Below, one piece after another: positions 17,235-38,753 of a stretch of 64,000 nucleotides of DNA; the first letter of the stretch is position 1; each line of letters starts with the position of its first letter. Made by a program: the position numbers and the translations under genes. The notes under the pieces were generated by a model. The model searched no databases. It saw nothing but the letters and a program-made list of their open reading frames with translations, and was not told where the DNA came from. Source of the stretch: Amycolatopsis aidingensis (GTDB taxonomy: Bacteria; Actinomycetota; Actinomycetes; Mycobacteriales; Pseudonocardiaceae); assembly GCF_018885265.1 (NCBI RefSeq), contig NZ_CP076538.1, positions 4,624,001-4,688,000 of the forward strand, written 5' to 3'.

Positions 17235-18458
17235 TCACCAGGTCACCGGAATCTCGTGGAATCCGTAGGGCTGCACGTCCTTCAGTGGCAGCTCGTCCAC
17301 CCCTACGGCCAGCCGCAGGTCGGGGATGCGGGCGAACAGGGTGCGGAAGACGATGTCCAGCGCCATCCGGGCCAGGTTCTGGCCGAGGCACTGATGGGTC
17401 CCGTAGCCGAAGGCGAGGTGGTTGCGCGCGCCACGGTGGATGTCGAACGTGTCGGGGTTGTCGAAGACCCGCTCGTCCCGGTTCGAGGCGCCGGTGAGCA
17501 CGAAGATCCCGTCGCCATCCGGGATGACCGTGTCCCCGACCTTCACATCCGCGATGGCGGCCCTGGACAGCATGACGTCGGTGATGTTGAGGTAGCGGAG
17601 CAGTTCCTCCACCGCGTTCGGGGTGAGGCTCGGGTCGGCCTTCAGTTCCGCGAGCTGGTCGGGGTGCTCGAGCAGGGCGACGGTGCCGAGGCCGATCAGG
17701 TTCGTGGTGGTCTCGTGCCCCGCCTGCAGCAGCAGCCTGGCCATCGCGACCATATCGTCCAGGTCCAGCTGGTCGGCCTCCGCGCGCTCGCGGTTGCTCA
17801 CCACCAGCCTGCCGAGCAGATCGTCTCCCGGTTCCTCGTGCTTGGCACGCACCAGCTCGTCCAGGTAGGCGTTCAGCCGCAGGAAGGCGGGCGGCCGGTC
17901 CTCCGGGTTGCGCGCGAGAGTCCCTCGGGTGATTTCCTCCACTGTGGACAGATCCTGCTCGGGTACGCCGATCAGCTCACAGATCATCAGCGAGGGCACC
18001 GGCTTGGCCAGCGCCTGCATCAGGTCCACCGGACGCGGACCGGCCAGCATCGCGTCGATGTGCTGGTCCACCAGCTGCTGGATGTGTGGGCGCAGTTCCT
18101 GCATCCGCTTGACCGTGAAGGTCTGGTTGGCCATCCGCCGCTGCACGGTGTGTTCCGGCGGGTCCATCCCGGCCAGCGACTGGTTGAACTCCTTCAGCAT
18201 CTCCTTCGGGATGGGCGCGACCGGGTGATCCTGGCGGGTACGGTCCGAGCTCACCCCCGGGTCGAGCAGCACCTGCCGGGCGTCGTCATACCTGCTGACC
18301 AGCCAGCCCCGCTTGCCGGTCGGCAACGGCACCGAGGGCAGGCCGGGGGTGTCCCGCAGCCCGGCGTAGCCCTCGGGTACGTCGAACGGGCAGGTACGCG
18401 GCATCGGGAACGGCGGCGCCTCGGCGGCCTCGCCGCCGGAATCCGCGACATCGGTCAT
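17235..18458 (-). CDS. Cytochrome P450 (paralogue of 15979-17190)
   Basis: 407 residues. The I-helix is LQAGHETTT, ExxR is EELLR, and the heme loop is FGYGTHQCLGQN. It shares the TCPF...EGYAGLR N-terminus and overall layout of the following P450, so the two form a tandem pair. It lies 62 bases downstream of the MbtH gene, in the same transcription unit as the NRPS. Its targets are not deducible from sequence. Confidence 0.92.
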   Translation of the reverse strand: MTDVADSGGEAAEAPPFPMPRTCPFDVPEGYAGLRDTPGLPSVPLPTGKRGWLVSRYDDARQVLLDPGVSSDRTRQDHPVAPIPKEMLKEFNQSLAGMDPPEHTVQRRMANQTFTVKRMQELRPHIQQLVDQHIDAMLAGPRPVDLMQALAKPVPSLMICELIGVPEQDLSTVEEITRGTLARNPEDRPPAFLRLNAYLDELVRAKHEEPGDDLLGRLVVSNRERAEADQLDLDDMVAMARLLLQAGHETTTNLIGLGTVALLEHPDQLAELKADPSLTPNAVEELLRYLNITDVMLSRAAIADVKVGDTVIPDGDGIFVLTGASNRDERVFDNPDTFDIHRGARNHLAFGYGTHQCLGQNLARMALDIVFRTLFARIPDLRLAVGVDELPLKDVQPYGFHEIPVTW

Positions 18459-18520
18459 GACCGGACCAGCTCCTTACCTATCCGCAGACGACCGGGTAAC
18501 ACCTCGAAATCCCGGGAATG

Positions 18521-18729
18521 TCAGTTGTCCATCGCTTCGGCCAGGCTTTTCGGACGCATGTCCGTCCAGTTCTCCTCGACGTAGTCAAGGCATTCCTGGC
18601 GCCCCGCCTCCCCGAACACCACAGTCCAGCCGGCGGGGACCTCGGCGAACGCAGGCCAGAGCGAATGCTGGTTCTCGTCGTTGACCAGCACGAAGAAGCT
18701 GCCGTCCGGATTGTCGAACGGATTCGTCA

Positions 18730-18730
<1 letters not shown>
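18521..18730 (-). CDS. MbtH-like protein
   Basis: 69 residues carrying the MbtH signature: [17 protein letters not shown], then [16 protein letters not shown] and [11 protein letters not shown] with the conserved tryptophans. MbtH proteins bind adenylation domains and aid their folding or activity. The ATG overlaps the NRPS3 stop by one base (TGATG), so its synthesis is coupled to that of NRPS3. It probably serves several A domains of this assembly line. Confidence 0.97.
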
Positions 18731-27776
<9,046 letters not shown>

Positions 27777-27777
<1 letters not shown>

Positions 27778-30700
27778 CAGCCGCTCCATTCCGCTTCGAG
27801 CATGTCGATCTCCTGCTGGTCCAGGTCCACGAGATCGAGGTCCGATGGCGTGTACCCGCCGTCGCCGGCCGCGCCGGTGCCGCCTGCCAGCGTGCGCAGC
27901 ACCTGGAACCAGCACTCCGCGAGCCCGCGCACCTCGGCCTCGGCCAGCAGTTGTCCCGGCCAGGACCAGGTGGCCACCAGCGCGGGCCCCTCGGCGCCGT
28001 CCATCGCGACGGCGTTCAGGTCCACCGCGTGCGCGACCGGCATCCCGGCCTCGCCCGGCACCCGGCGCAGTACCTCGGACTCCGGGGCGATGGCCCAGTC
28101 CCCCTCCGGCCCGCCAGCGCCGGTGCGGCCGAGGTAGTTGAAGCCGAGCTGCGGGCGCGGCAACGCGGCCAGCCGGGCCGCGGTCCGCGGGTTGAGGTAT
28201 CGCAGCAGGCCGAAGCCGAGGCCGTGGTCGGGCAGTTCGCGCAACTGCTCCTTGATCCGCTTCACCGCGTGCCGTGCGTCCCCCGCGTCCGGGACGGCGC
28301 CGGTCCATGCGGCCCGGCCGGGGCGCAACCGGACCGGGCAGAGGCTGGTGAACCAGCCGACGGTGCGGGAAAGGTCCGCCCCTGGCAGCACGTCCTCCCG
28401 CCCGTGGCCCTCGACGTCCACCAGCACCGAGCCGTCGTCCTCGGCGCCGGACTCGGCCCGCCAGCGGGTGACGGCCATGGCGAACGCGGCCAGCAGCACG
28501 TCGTTCACCCCGCCGTTGAAGGCGGCGGGCACCGAGGTCAGCAGCGGTTCGGTGTGCTCGGCAGGCAGGGTCAGCACCAGGCTGCGCAGCTCACCCTCCC
28601 GGTCGGTTGCCGGGTCCAGCTGGCGGTCGGTGAGCAGTGGGTCGGGGCCGGCGAGGGTGCCCTCCCACCAGCCCGCGGTGGCGGCCCGCTCCGGCTGTCG
28701 CGCCAGCTCGCGCAGGCCACTCGCCCAGCGCCGCGGCGAGGTGCCGACCGGCGGCAGCTGCGGCCGCTCGCCCGCGGCCACGGCGGTCCAGGCCGCCGCG
28801 AGATCGGTACCGAGGATCCGCCAGGACACCCCGTCCACCGCGAGGTGATGGCAGGTCAGCAGCAGCCGCCCAGCCGCGCCGGGGCCCGCGTCGAACCAGA
28901 CGGCCCGCAGCATGGTCCCGTCCTCGGGGCGCAGCGCGCCGGCCGCCGCATCGGCCTGCCCGCGCAGCAGCTCGGGCAGGTCCGGCTGGGCGCAGCCTGC
29001 GATGTCCACCCGCTCGATCAGCTCGGTGGCGCGCACCTCGCCGCGCGGCCGGACCTCCAGCTCCCACTCCCCCGCGCCGCGGTGCAGCACCTGGCGCAGG
29101 GCGTCGTGCCGGTCCAGCACCGCCTGCAGTGCCGTGGCCAGCCCGGCCAGGTCCGCGCCTGCCGGGGCACTCAGCAGCACCGACTGGTGGAACCGGTCGA
29201 TCGGCCCGGCGCGTTCCCGCAGCCAGGCCACGATGGGTGTCTCGGGCACGGTGCCCACGCCCTCGTCCGGGTCCTCCGACAGCTCCGCCGCGGCCGCGCT
29301 CGTGGCCACGGCCGCCAGTGCGGCCGGGGTGCGGTGCTCGAACACGTCCCGTGCGGTGAGCACCAGGCCGGCCTTGCGGGCCCGGCCGACCAGCTGGATG
29401 GAGATGATGCTGTCGCCGCCGAGCTCGAAGAAGTTCGCCTCGGCTCCGACCTCCGGCAGGCCGAGGACCTCGGCGAAGGCGGTACACAGGATGCGTTCCC
29501 GTGCCGAGACCGGGCCGCGGCCGGTCCCGGCCGCGGTGAACTCGGGCGCGGGCAGCGCCCGCCGGTCCAGTTTCCCGTTCACCGTGATGGGCAGCGCGTC
29601 CAGCGGGACGAAGGCCGCGGGCACCAGGTACTCGGGTACCCGCGCGGCCACGGCCGCGCGCACGGCCTCGATGTCGGGTTCCTGCTGTCCACTCGGGACC
29701 AGATAGGCCACCAGCCGTTTCGTCCCCGGCTGGTCCTCGCGGACGATCACCTCGGCCTGCTCGATCCCGGGCAGACCGAGCAGCGCGGCCCGCGCCTCAC
29801 CGGGCTCCACCCGGAAGCCGCGGATCTTCACCTGCTCGTCGGCGCGGCCGAGGAAGTCCAGGGTCCCGTCCGGCCGCCAGCGCGCCAGGTCCCCGGTGCG
29901 GTACAACCGGGACCCCGGTTCGCCGAAGGGGTCGGCGAGGAATCGCTGCGCGGTCAGCCCCGGCCTGCGGTGGTAGCCCCTTGCCAGGCCGGTACCGGCG
30001 AGGTACAGCTCCCCTGGGACGCCGACCGGCACCGGGCGCAGGGCCGCGTCCAGCAGGTACACCCTGGTGTTGCTGATCGGCCCGCCGATCGGGGGTGTGC
30101 CGTCCCCGGCGAGCGGGTCGCTCATGGTGGCGCAGACCGTGGTCTCGGTCGGGCCGTAGGCGTTGACCATCAGCCGTCCCGCGGACCAGGTTGCGGCCAG
30201 CTCGCCGGAGCAGGCCTCGCCCGCGACCACCAGGGTCATCGCGGCAGGTACCTCCGCCACCGGCATCCCGGCCAGCGCCACCGGCGGAATGGTCGCGTGG
30301 CTCACCCGGTGCTCGGCGAGGAACCGCGCCAGCTCCGCGCCCACCGTGAGCCCTTCGCTGGGCGCCGGGACCAGCGCGGCGCCGTTCAGCAGCGCCATGC
30401 AGGTCTCCCAGACCGCGGCGTCGAAGCTGGGCGCGGCGAACTGCAGCACCCGGCTGTCCGGCCGGACGCCGAGCCGGTCGGCGTGCAGGGCGGCCAGGTT
30501 GCCCAGCCCGCGGTGGGTGACCACCACGCCCTTGGGGGTGCCGGTGGAGCCCGAGGTGTAGATGACGTACGCGGGATGGTCGATGCCGAGCGGGCGCACC
30601 CGTTCGGCATCGGTCACCCGGTCCGCGGGGATGCCGGCCAGTGCCTGTGCCGTGTCCCGCTCGTCCAGCACCAGCCGGGCGACCTCCGGTTCCGCTGGCA

Positions 30701-33700
30701 GCCCCGCGGCCAGTGCGGCGGTGGTGAGCAGCAGTGCGGGCTCGGCGTCGGCGAGCATGAAGGCGATCCGCTCGGCCGGGTAGCCGGGATCGACCGGGAC
30801 GTAGGCCGCGCCCGCCTTGAGCACGGCCAGCTGGGCCACGACGGTACGCACTGAGCGCGGCAACAGCAGCAGCACCCGGTCCTCGGGGCCGATCCCGTGC
30901 CGCACCAGCTGCCGGGCGAGCCGGTTGGCGGCGGCGTCCAGCTCGGCATAGCTCATGCCACCGCCCGGCTCGACGAGCGCCTCGGCATCCGGGTCGCGGT
31001 CAACGCGGGCCTCGAACAGCGCGGGCAGCGGGGCGCTGGGCACCTCGACCGCGGTGTCGTTCCACTCCGCCAGCAGCCGGGTGCGTTCGGCCCCGGTGAG
31101 CAGTTCGACGGCGGTGAACGGGCGGTCCGGGTCGGTGGCAGCGGCATCGAGGATCCGGTGCAGGCAGGCCAGGATCCGTTCCGCGGTGGCCCGGTCGAAC
31201 AGGTCCTCGGCATAGGCGAGCACCCCGTCCACCCCGGCGGGGCCCCCGTCCGCGGATGGGCGTTCGGACACGGTGAGCTCGAGATCCACTTTGGACACCG
31301 GAAGGGTGGTCTCGTGCCCGCGCACGGTGAGGCCGGGCAGGTTGAACTCGGCAGCCGCGTTGTTCTGCATGTTCAGCATGACCTGGAACAGCGGGTTCCG
31401 TGCCAGCGACCGCTGCGGCCCGTGCACCTCGACCAGCCGCTCGAACGGGAGGTCCTGGTTGGCGAAGGCGTCCAGGCTGACCTCACGGGCCCTGGCGAGC
31501 AGTTCCCGGAAACCGGGGTCACCCGCGGTGCCGGTGCGCAGCACCAGGGTGTTCACGAAGAAACCGACCAGTTCGGACAGTGCGTCGTCGGTGCGGCCCG
31601 CCACCGCGGTGCCGATCGGGATGTCGGTGCCAGCGCCGAGCCTGCTGAGAGTGGCCGCGAAGGCCGCCTGCAGCACCATGAACAGCGTGGCGTCGCCTTC
31701 GGCCGCCAGTGCCCGCAACGCGGCGTGCGTTTCCGGGCCGATCCGGAACTCCACCGCCCCGCCCCGGTGCGTGGCCACGGCGGGCCGCGGCCGGTCGGCA
31801 GGCAGGTCCAGCTCCTGCGGCGCCCCGGCCAGCCTGTCCGCCCAGTGGGCGAGCTGGCGGGAGGCGAGGCTGTCCGGATCGTCCTCGGCGCCGAGCAGTT
31901 CGCGCTGCCAGAGGGTGTAGTCCGCGTACTGCACGGGAAGCGGGGTCCACTCCGGCCGGTGTCCCGCGCTGCGCGCCGCGTAGGCCGTGCACAGGTCTCT
32001 TGCCAGCGGGGCACCGGACCAGCCGTCTCCGGCGATGTGGTGCACCACCAGCCCGAGCACGTGCTCGTCCTCGGCGAGCACCAGCAGCCGGGCACGCAGC
32101 GGCAGCTCACGGGTGAGGTCGAAGCCGATCGCGCCGGTGCGCCGCAGCTCCCGGTCCACTTCCCCGGCCTCGCAGGGGTAGGTCTCCATGGTGGGCCGCG
32201 CCTGCGCGGGGTCCAGGATCTCCTGCCAGGGCTGCCCTTCCAGGTCGGGGTACACCGTGCGCAGGCTTTCGTGCCGGGCCACCACGTCGCACAGGGCTTC
32301 CCGCAGTGCCGCGTGGTCCAGCTTCCCGGTCAGCCGCAACGCGAACGGGATGTTGTAGGTCGGGCTGGGCCCCTCGAGCATGTGCACGAACCACAGCCGC
32401 CGCTGCGCGGGCGAAAGCGGGGTCCGGTCCGGACGTCGCACCGCGGTCACCGGCGGCCGGGCCGGTTCGGCGGCGCCGAGCCTGGCGGCGAGCTCGGCCA
32501 CGGTCGGCGCTTCGAACACGGTGCGCACCGCCAGCTCGGCACCCAGTTCCGCGCGCACCCTGCTGGCCAGTTTGGTGGCCAGCAGGGAATGCCCGCCCAG
32601 GTCGAAGAAGCCGTCGTCGATCGACACCTCGGGAAGGCCGAGCAGGTCGGCGAGGATCGCGCACAGCTGGTGTTCCCTGGCGTCGCGGGGTGCGCGCCCG
32701 CCTGCCACGGTGACCTCCGGTTCGGGAAGGGCCCGCAGGTCCACCTTGCCGTTCCCGGTCAGCGGCAGCTCCGGCAGCACGAGGACGGCCGATGGCACCA
32801 GGTAGGCGGGCAGCCGGGCGGCCAGCCGCTCCCGCATGCTGCCGGGGTCCAGCCGCTGCACCCCGGTCGCGGGTACCAGGTAGGCCACCAGCCGCCGGTC
32901 CCCGCGGTGGTCGGTGCGGACGGCGACCACGGCGTCGCCGACCTCATCCTCGGCCATGGCCGCTGCCTGGACCTCGCCAGGCTCGATCCGGAAGCCGTTG
33001 ATCTTCACCTGGTCATCGGCACGGCCGAGGTACTCCAGCCGGCCCGCGGTGTTCCACCGGACCAGGTCGCCGGTGCGGTACGAGCGGGAACCCGGTTCGC
33101 CGAAGGGATCGGCGAGGAACCGCTCCGCGGTGAGCGCGGGCCTGCCGTGGTAGCCCCTTGCCAGCCCGGTACCGGCGAGGTACAGCTCGCCGGTCACCCC
33201 GGCAGGCACTGGCCGCAGCGCCTCGTCGAGGACGTACACCCGCATGTTGTCCAGCGGGTTGCCGATCGGCACCGTGTCCGGGACGCCGCGGTCCGCGGGC
33301 AGCGGGTGGCTGAGCGCGAAGGTGGTGGTCTCGGTGGGCCCGTAGCCGTCGACCACCAGCACCTCGGGGCAGGCCGCGTGCAGGGCACGCACCGCCTCGG
33401 CGGGTACCGCCTCGCCACCGGTCCACAGCTCGCGCAGCCCGGCGAGGCAGTCCGGGGACTGCTCGACGACCAGCCGGAACAGCCCCGCGGTGAGCCAGAT
33501 CGCGGTGAGGTGCTGGGTGCTGACCAGCTCGCGCAGCGCCTCCGCGTCCAGGTCTCCCGGTGGCGCCACCACCACGGTTCCGCCCGCCAGCAGCGGCACC
33601 CACAGCTCGTAGGTGGAGGCGTCGAAGGCCTGCGGGGAGTGCAGCAGCACCCTGCGGTGCGCGGCGCAGCCGAGCCGGCGGTCGGCGGCGAGGTCGGCCA

Positions 33701-36700
33701 CGTTGCGATGGGTGACCGCGACACCCTTGGCCACCCCGGAGGAACCCGAGGTGTACATGATGTACGCCAGCCTGCGTGGATCGCGTGGCCCGCTCGCCGG
33801 GACGGGATCGGGTTCGGTGTCCTTGGCGAGGGTCTCCAGCGCCACCACCGGGACCGCACCGGCCGTGGGCTCGTCCCGTGGCCGGAGGGTGAGCACGGCG
33901 CTGGCCGCGGTGTCCCGCAGCACCATCCGACGCCGCTCGGCCGGCCAGCGCGGGTCCAGCGGTACGTAGGCCGCGCCAGCCTTGATGGTGCCGAGCAGCG
34001 CGGCGACCAGTTCCGGGCCGCGCGGCAGGGACACCGCCACCCGGTCCTCGGCCCGCACTCCCGCGGCGTACAGGGCCGCGGCGACCCGGTTCGCCCGCTC
34101 GTCCAGCTCCTGGTAGGTCCACCGCAACTGCCCGCAGCAGACCGCGACGGCTTCCGGCGCCCGCCGCACCTGTGCGGCGAACCGCTCGTCCAGCATGGCG
34201 GGTTGCCCGGTGTCGGTGCGGGTGTCGTTGCGCAGTTCGAGCAGGTCGGTGCGCTGCCGCCGGCCGAGCAGGTCCAGCTCGCCCAGCCGCAGGTCCGGCT
34301 CCAGCGCGACCTGGTCCAGTAGCCGCAGCAGCAGATCGGACAGCTGCGCGACGGTGTCCCGGTCGAACACGTCGGTGCGGTACCCGATGACCCCCTCGAT
34401 GCCCTCCGGCGCGCCGTCCTGGCCACGCCGCTCGGTCAGGGCGAGGTCCAGGTCCACCTTGGCGGCCGGCAGTGTCACCGGGTGCGGCTCGACGGCGACC
34501 CCTGGCAGGTGGAAACCGGCGTCCTGGTCGTTCTGGAAGGTCAGTACCACCTGGAACAACGGGTTGTGCGCGGTGGAGCGGCGCGGGGCGAGGTCCTCGA
34601 CCAGCCGGTCGAAGGGCAGGTCCTGGTGGCTGTACCCGGCCAGGTCCACCGCGCGGGTGCGGCGGAGCAGCTCGGTGAACTCCGGGTCGCCTCCGGTGTC
34701 CACCCGCAGCACCAGGGTGTTCACGAAGAAACCGACCAGTTCGGACAGTGCGTCGTCGGTTCGGCCCGCCACCGCCGTCCCGATCGGGATGTCGGTGCCA
34801 GCGCCGAGCCTGCTGAGCAGGCCGGCCAGCGCCGCGTGCAGCACCATGAACAGGCTCGCGTCGGCGGTGCCTGCCAGCTCGGCCAGCCGGGCGTGCACGG
34901 CGGGGTCCACGGTGAACGCCACCGAGCCGCCGTGCTGCGAGCGCACCGCGGGGCGTGGCCGGTCGAACGGCAGTGCCAGCTCGGCGGGCGCCCCGTCCAG
35001 CTGCTCGCGCCAGTACGCCAGCTGTTCGGCCAGCACCGACCGCGGATCCTCCTGCGCACCGAGCAGTTCCCGTTGCCACAACGTGTAGTCCGCGTACTGC
35101 ACCGGCAGTGGCGCCCAGTCCGGTGCAGCGCCCCGCAGGCGCGCGGTGTAGGCGGTACTCAGGTCCCGGGCCAGCGGCCCGCCGGACCAGCCGTCCCCCG
35201 CGATGTGGTGCACCACGATCAGCAGCACCTGCCTGCCGGGACCGGTGACGAACAACCGGGCGCGCAGCGGCAGTTCCCGCGCGAGGTCGAACCCGCGGGC
35301 CACCACCTCGCCCAGCGCCGCGTCCAGTTCCTCCTCCGGCACCTCGGCCACCGGCAGTTCCGGTTCCACCTCGGTGGCGGGGAGGATGTGCTGGCAGGGT
35401 TCGCCGTCCCGCTCGGTGCACAGGGTGCGCAGGCTCTCGTGCCGCCGCAGCACATCGCCAAGTGCCGCGGTGAGCGCGGCCCGGTCGAGGGTGCCGGTCA
35501 ACCGCAGCGCGAACGGCAGGTTGTAGGCGGGCGAACCGCCGTCCAGCAGGTTGATGAACCACAGCCGCCGCTGGGCGTAGGACAGTGGGAGCGGTTCGGG
35601 GCGCGGCATCGGCCGCAGCGGGGCGCGGCCGGTGCCTGCCCCGTCCAGCGTGCCGGCGAGGCCCGCGACGGTCGGCGCGTCGAACAGCGCGCGTACCGGC
35701 AGGTCCACGGCGAAGGTGGCGCGCACCCGGTTCACCAGGCGGGTGGCCAGCAGGGAGTGCCCGCCGAGGTCGAAGAAGTTGTCCTGCACCGACACCTCGG
35801 CGCAGCCGAGTACCTCGGTGAACAGCTCGCACAGCGTGCGCTCGGTCGCGGTGCGCGGGGCCCGCCCGCCGGTGTCCCCGCGGAACTCGGGCGCGGGTAG
35901 CGCCGCCCGGTCCAGTTTGCCGCTCGGGTTCAGCGGCAGCGCTCGCAGCGGCACCACCGCCGAGGGCACCAGGTACTCCGGCAGCACCTCCGCCAGCTGG
36001 GCACGCAGGGTCTCGCCGTCCGGTTCGGCTCCGGGCTCGGCGGTCACGTAGCCGACCAGCCGCCGGTCACCCGGCCGGTCCTCGCGCACCACCACCGCGG
36101 CCTGGGCCACGCAGGGGCGGGCGGCCAGCGCCGAGCGCACCTCGCCAAGCTCGATCCGGAAGCCGCGGACCTTCACCTGCTCATCGGCGCGGCCGAGGTA
36201 CTCCAGCTGCCCGTCCGCGGTCCAGCGCACCAGGTCCCCGGTGCGGTAGACCCGGGATCCCGGCGCACCGAAGGGATCGGCGAGGAACCGCTGCGCGGTC
36301 AGTCCAGGCCGGTCGTGGTAGCCCCTTGCCAGCCCGGTACCGGCGAGATACAGCTCGCCCGCCACCCCTGGCGGCACCGGCCGCAGGAAGGCGTCCAGCA
36401 CGTGGCCGCGGATGTTGTCCCGTGGCCTGCCGATCGGCGGGGCGCCGGTCTCACCGCCATCGGCGTACCAGGCGGTGGCGTACACGGTGGCCTCGGTAGG
36501 CCCGTAGATGTTGGCCAGCCTGCTGCCCGGCATGGCCGTGCGGATACCTTCCGCCAGCTCGGCTGGCACCGCCTCCCCGGCCAGCACCACCATGCAGCCG
36601 TCCGGAACCCGCGCAGCCGCGCTGTCCCCGAGCACCTGGGCGAACGCCGATGGCACCGCGCTCACCAGGCTGCCCGTCCATTCCGGACGCTCCAGCAGGA

Positions 36701-38753
36701 CCAGCACGTCCCGCACCAGCTCGATACCGCCGCCGTTCAGCAGCGGGCCGAACATCTCGAACACCGAGACGTCGAAGTTCAGCGAGGTGGCGGCCAGCAC
36801 GTGCCGCAGCCCCGCCGCGCCGATCCGGCGGCCTGCCCACCGGGCGAGGTCGACCAGGTTCTCGTGCGGGACCACCACCCCCTTGGGGCGGCCGGTGGAG
36901 CCCGAGGTGTAGATCAGGTAGGCGGGGTTGGCCGGGCGCAGCGGCGCACGCAGCTCGGTGTCCTCGACCGGCCCGCGGGCCAGTTCCGCCACCTGCTCCG
37001 CGGTCCCCTGCTCGTCCAGTACCAGCACCGGTGCCTGATGCTCCACATCGGACAGACAGTCCGCGGAGTCCCGCATGGTCAGCACCAGGTGCGGATCGGC
37101 GTCCGCGAGCATGGTGCGGATGCGCTCGGCAGGGTAGCCGGGGTCGACCGGCAGGTAGGCCGCCCCGGACTTGAGCACCGCGAGTACCGCCACCACCAGC
37201 TCCGGGCGGCGGGGCAGCGCCAGTGCGACGAACCGTTCGGGTGCGGCGCCGTGCGCGATCAGCAGCCGGGCCAGCCGGTTGGCGGCCTCGTCCAGTTCCC
37301 GGTAGGTCCACCACCGACCCTGCGCCAGCAGCGCGGGGACGTCCTGGTCCTGGCGCACGCGGGCGGCGAAGGCGCGCGGGAAGGTGTCGGCTGCGCCGGG
37401 CAGGGTGGTGTCGTTCCACTGCGCCAGCAGCTCGTGTTCGGCCGGGGAGAGCGGGTCGAGCCTGCCGATCGGGGTGGTGACCGCGGTGGCCACGGTGTCC
37501 AGCAGCCGCACCAGCCGGTCCAGGGTGGCCGACATCTCCGGTTCGCCGAACAGGTCCGGCCGGTAGGACAGCCGCAGCTCGAACTCGCTGCCGGGAATGG
37601 CCATCATGGTCATCGGGTAGTGCGTGGCGTCACTGCTCTCGACATCCACAATGGACAGATCGCAGGGCAGCTCGAGGCCTGCCGGGTCGACCGGGAAGTT
37701 CTCGATCACTGCGAGGGTGTCGAACAGGGTGGGGTGCCCGCAGGCCTGCTGGATCTCCGCCAGCCCGAGGTGCTGGTGCCGCAGCAGGGCGGCCTGCTCC
37801 TCCTGCAACCGCAGCAGCAGGTCCAGCAGGCGATCGCGGGGTCCGAAGCGGACCCGCACCGGCAGGGTGTTCAGGAACAGCCCGAGCATGGTCTGCACCC
37901 CGGGCACCTCGGCCGGGCGGCCGGAGACGGTGGTGCCGAAGACCACGTCCTCGCGGCCGGTCAGGGTGCTCAGCAGCAGCCCCCATGCGCCCTGCAGCAC
38001 GGTGGCCAGGGTGAGGCCGTGCTCGCGTGCGGTCAGGGACAGCCGTTCGGTGGTCTCCGCGGGCAGGATCCGGCGCACCCGGTGCGGCTGCCGTTGCGGG
38101 CCCTGCGCCCGCGCGGGCGCCAGCAGGGTCGGCTCGGCCAGCCCGTCGAGGGCGTGCGCCCATGCCGCCTTCGCCGCCGCGGTGTCCTGGCGGTGCAGCC
38201 ACGCCAGGTAGGCGCGGAACGGGGTCGGGGCAGGCAGCCCGGCACCCTCGCCGTGGTCGCGGTACAACTCGAACAGCTCGCGTACCAGGATCGGCCCGGA
38301 CCAGCCGTCCAGCAGAATGTGATGGTTGCTGAGCAGCAACCGGTGCCGGTCCTGGCCGATGGTGACCACGGTGCACCGCAACAGCGGGGGTCTCGCCAGC
38401 TCGAACCGTTGCTGCCGGTCCTCGGTGGTGATCCGCTCCAGTTCCGCCTGCCGCCGCGCCTGCGGCAGCCCGCTCAGGTCGAGCCGCCACAGCGGGAACT
38501 CGGCCGCGCGCGGCACGAACTGCAGTGGCCGTACCCCGCCGCCGTGCCGGAACCCGGCGCGCAGGTTCGGGTGCCGCTCCAGCAGCGCGGTACCGGCGCG
38601 GCGCAGCCGCTCGGTCTCCAGCGGCCCCTCGATGTCCAGCGCCAGCTGCATGGTGTAGAGGTCCGGCTGCCCGGTGTCCAGCGAGGCATGGAACAGCAGG
38701 CCCTCCTGCAGCGGCGTGAGCGGAAGGACTTCGTCGATGTCCGGTCTGGTCAT
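27777..38753 (-). CDS. NRPS2: C-A-T-C-A(Val)-T-C-A(Phe)-T-E
   Basis: 3658 residues, modules 3-5. C3 (1-440) has HHILLDG and QEGLLFH, resembling D-accepting C domains. A3 (YTSGSTG near 616) has pocket D-V-F-S-V-A-I-V-Y, which I cannot assign. T3 is near 996. C4 has HHIAGDG. A4 (near 1670) has D-A-Y-W-W-G-G-T-F, a valine code. T4 is near 2050. C5 has HHIAGDG. A5 (near 2734) has D-A-W-T-V-A-A-V-C, a phenylalanine code. T5 is near 3109 ([11 protein letters not shown]). An epimerase domain follows (about 3150-3600; [29 protein letters not shown]), so residue 5 should be D-Phe. The ATG at 38753 overlaps the NRPS1 stop (ATGA). Two stretches of C4 and C5 are almost identical at DNA level. Confidence 0.95.
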
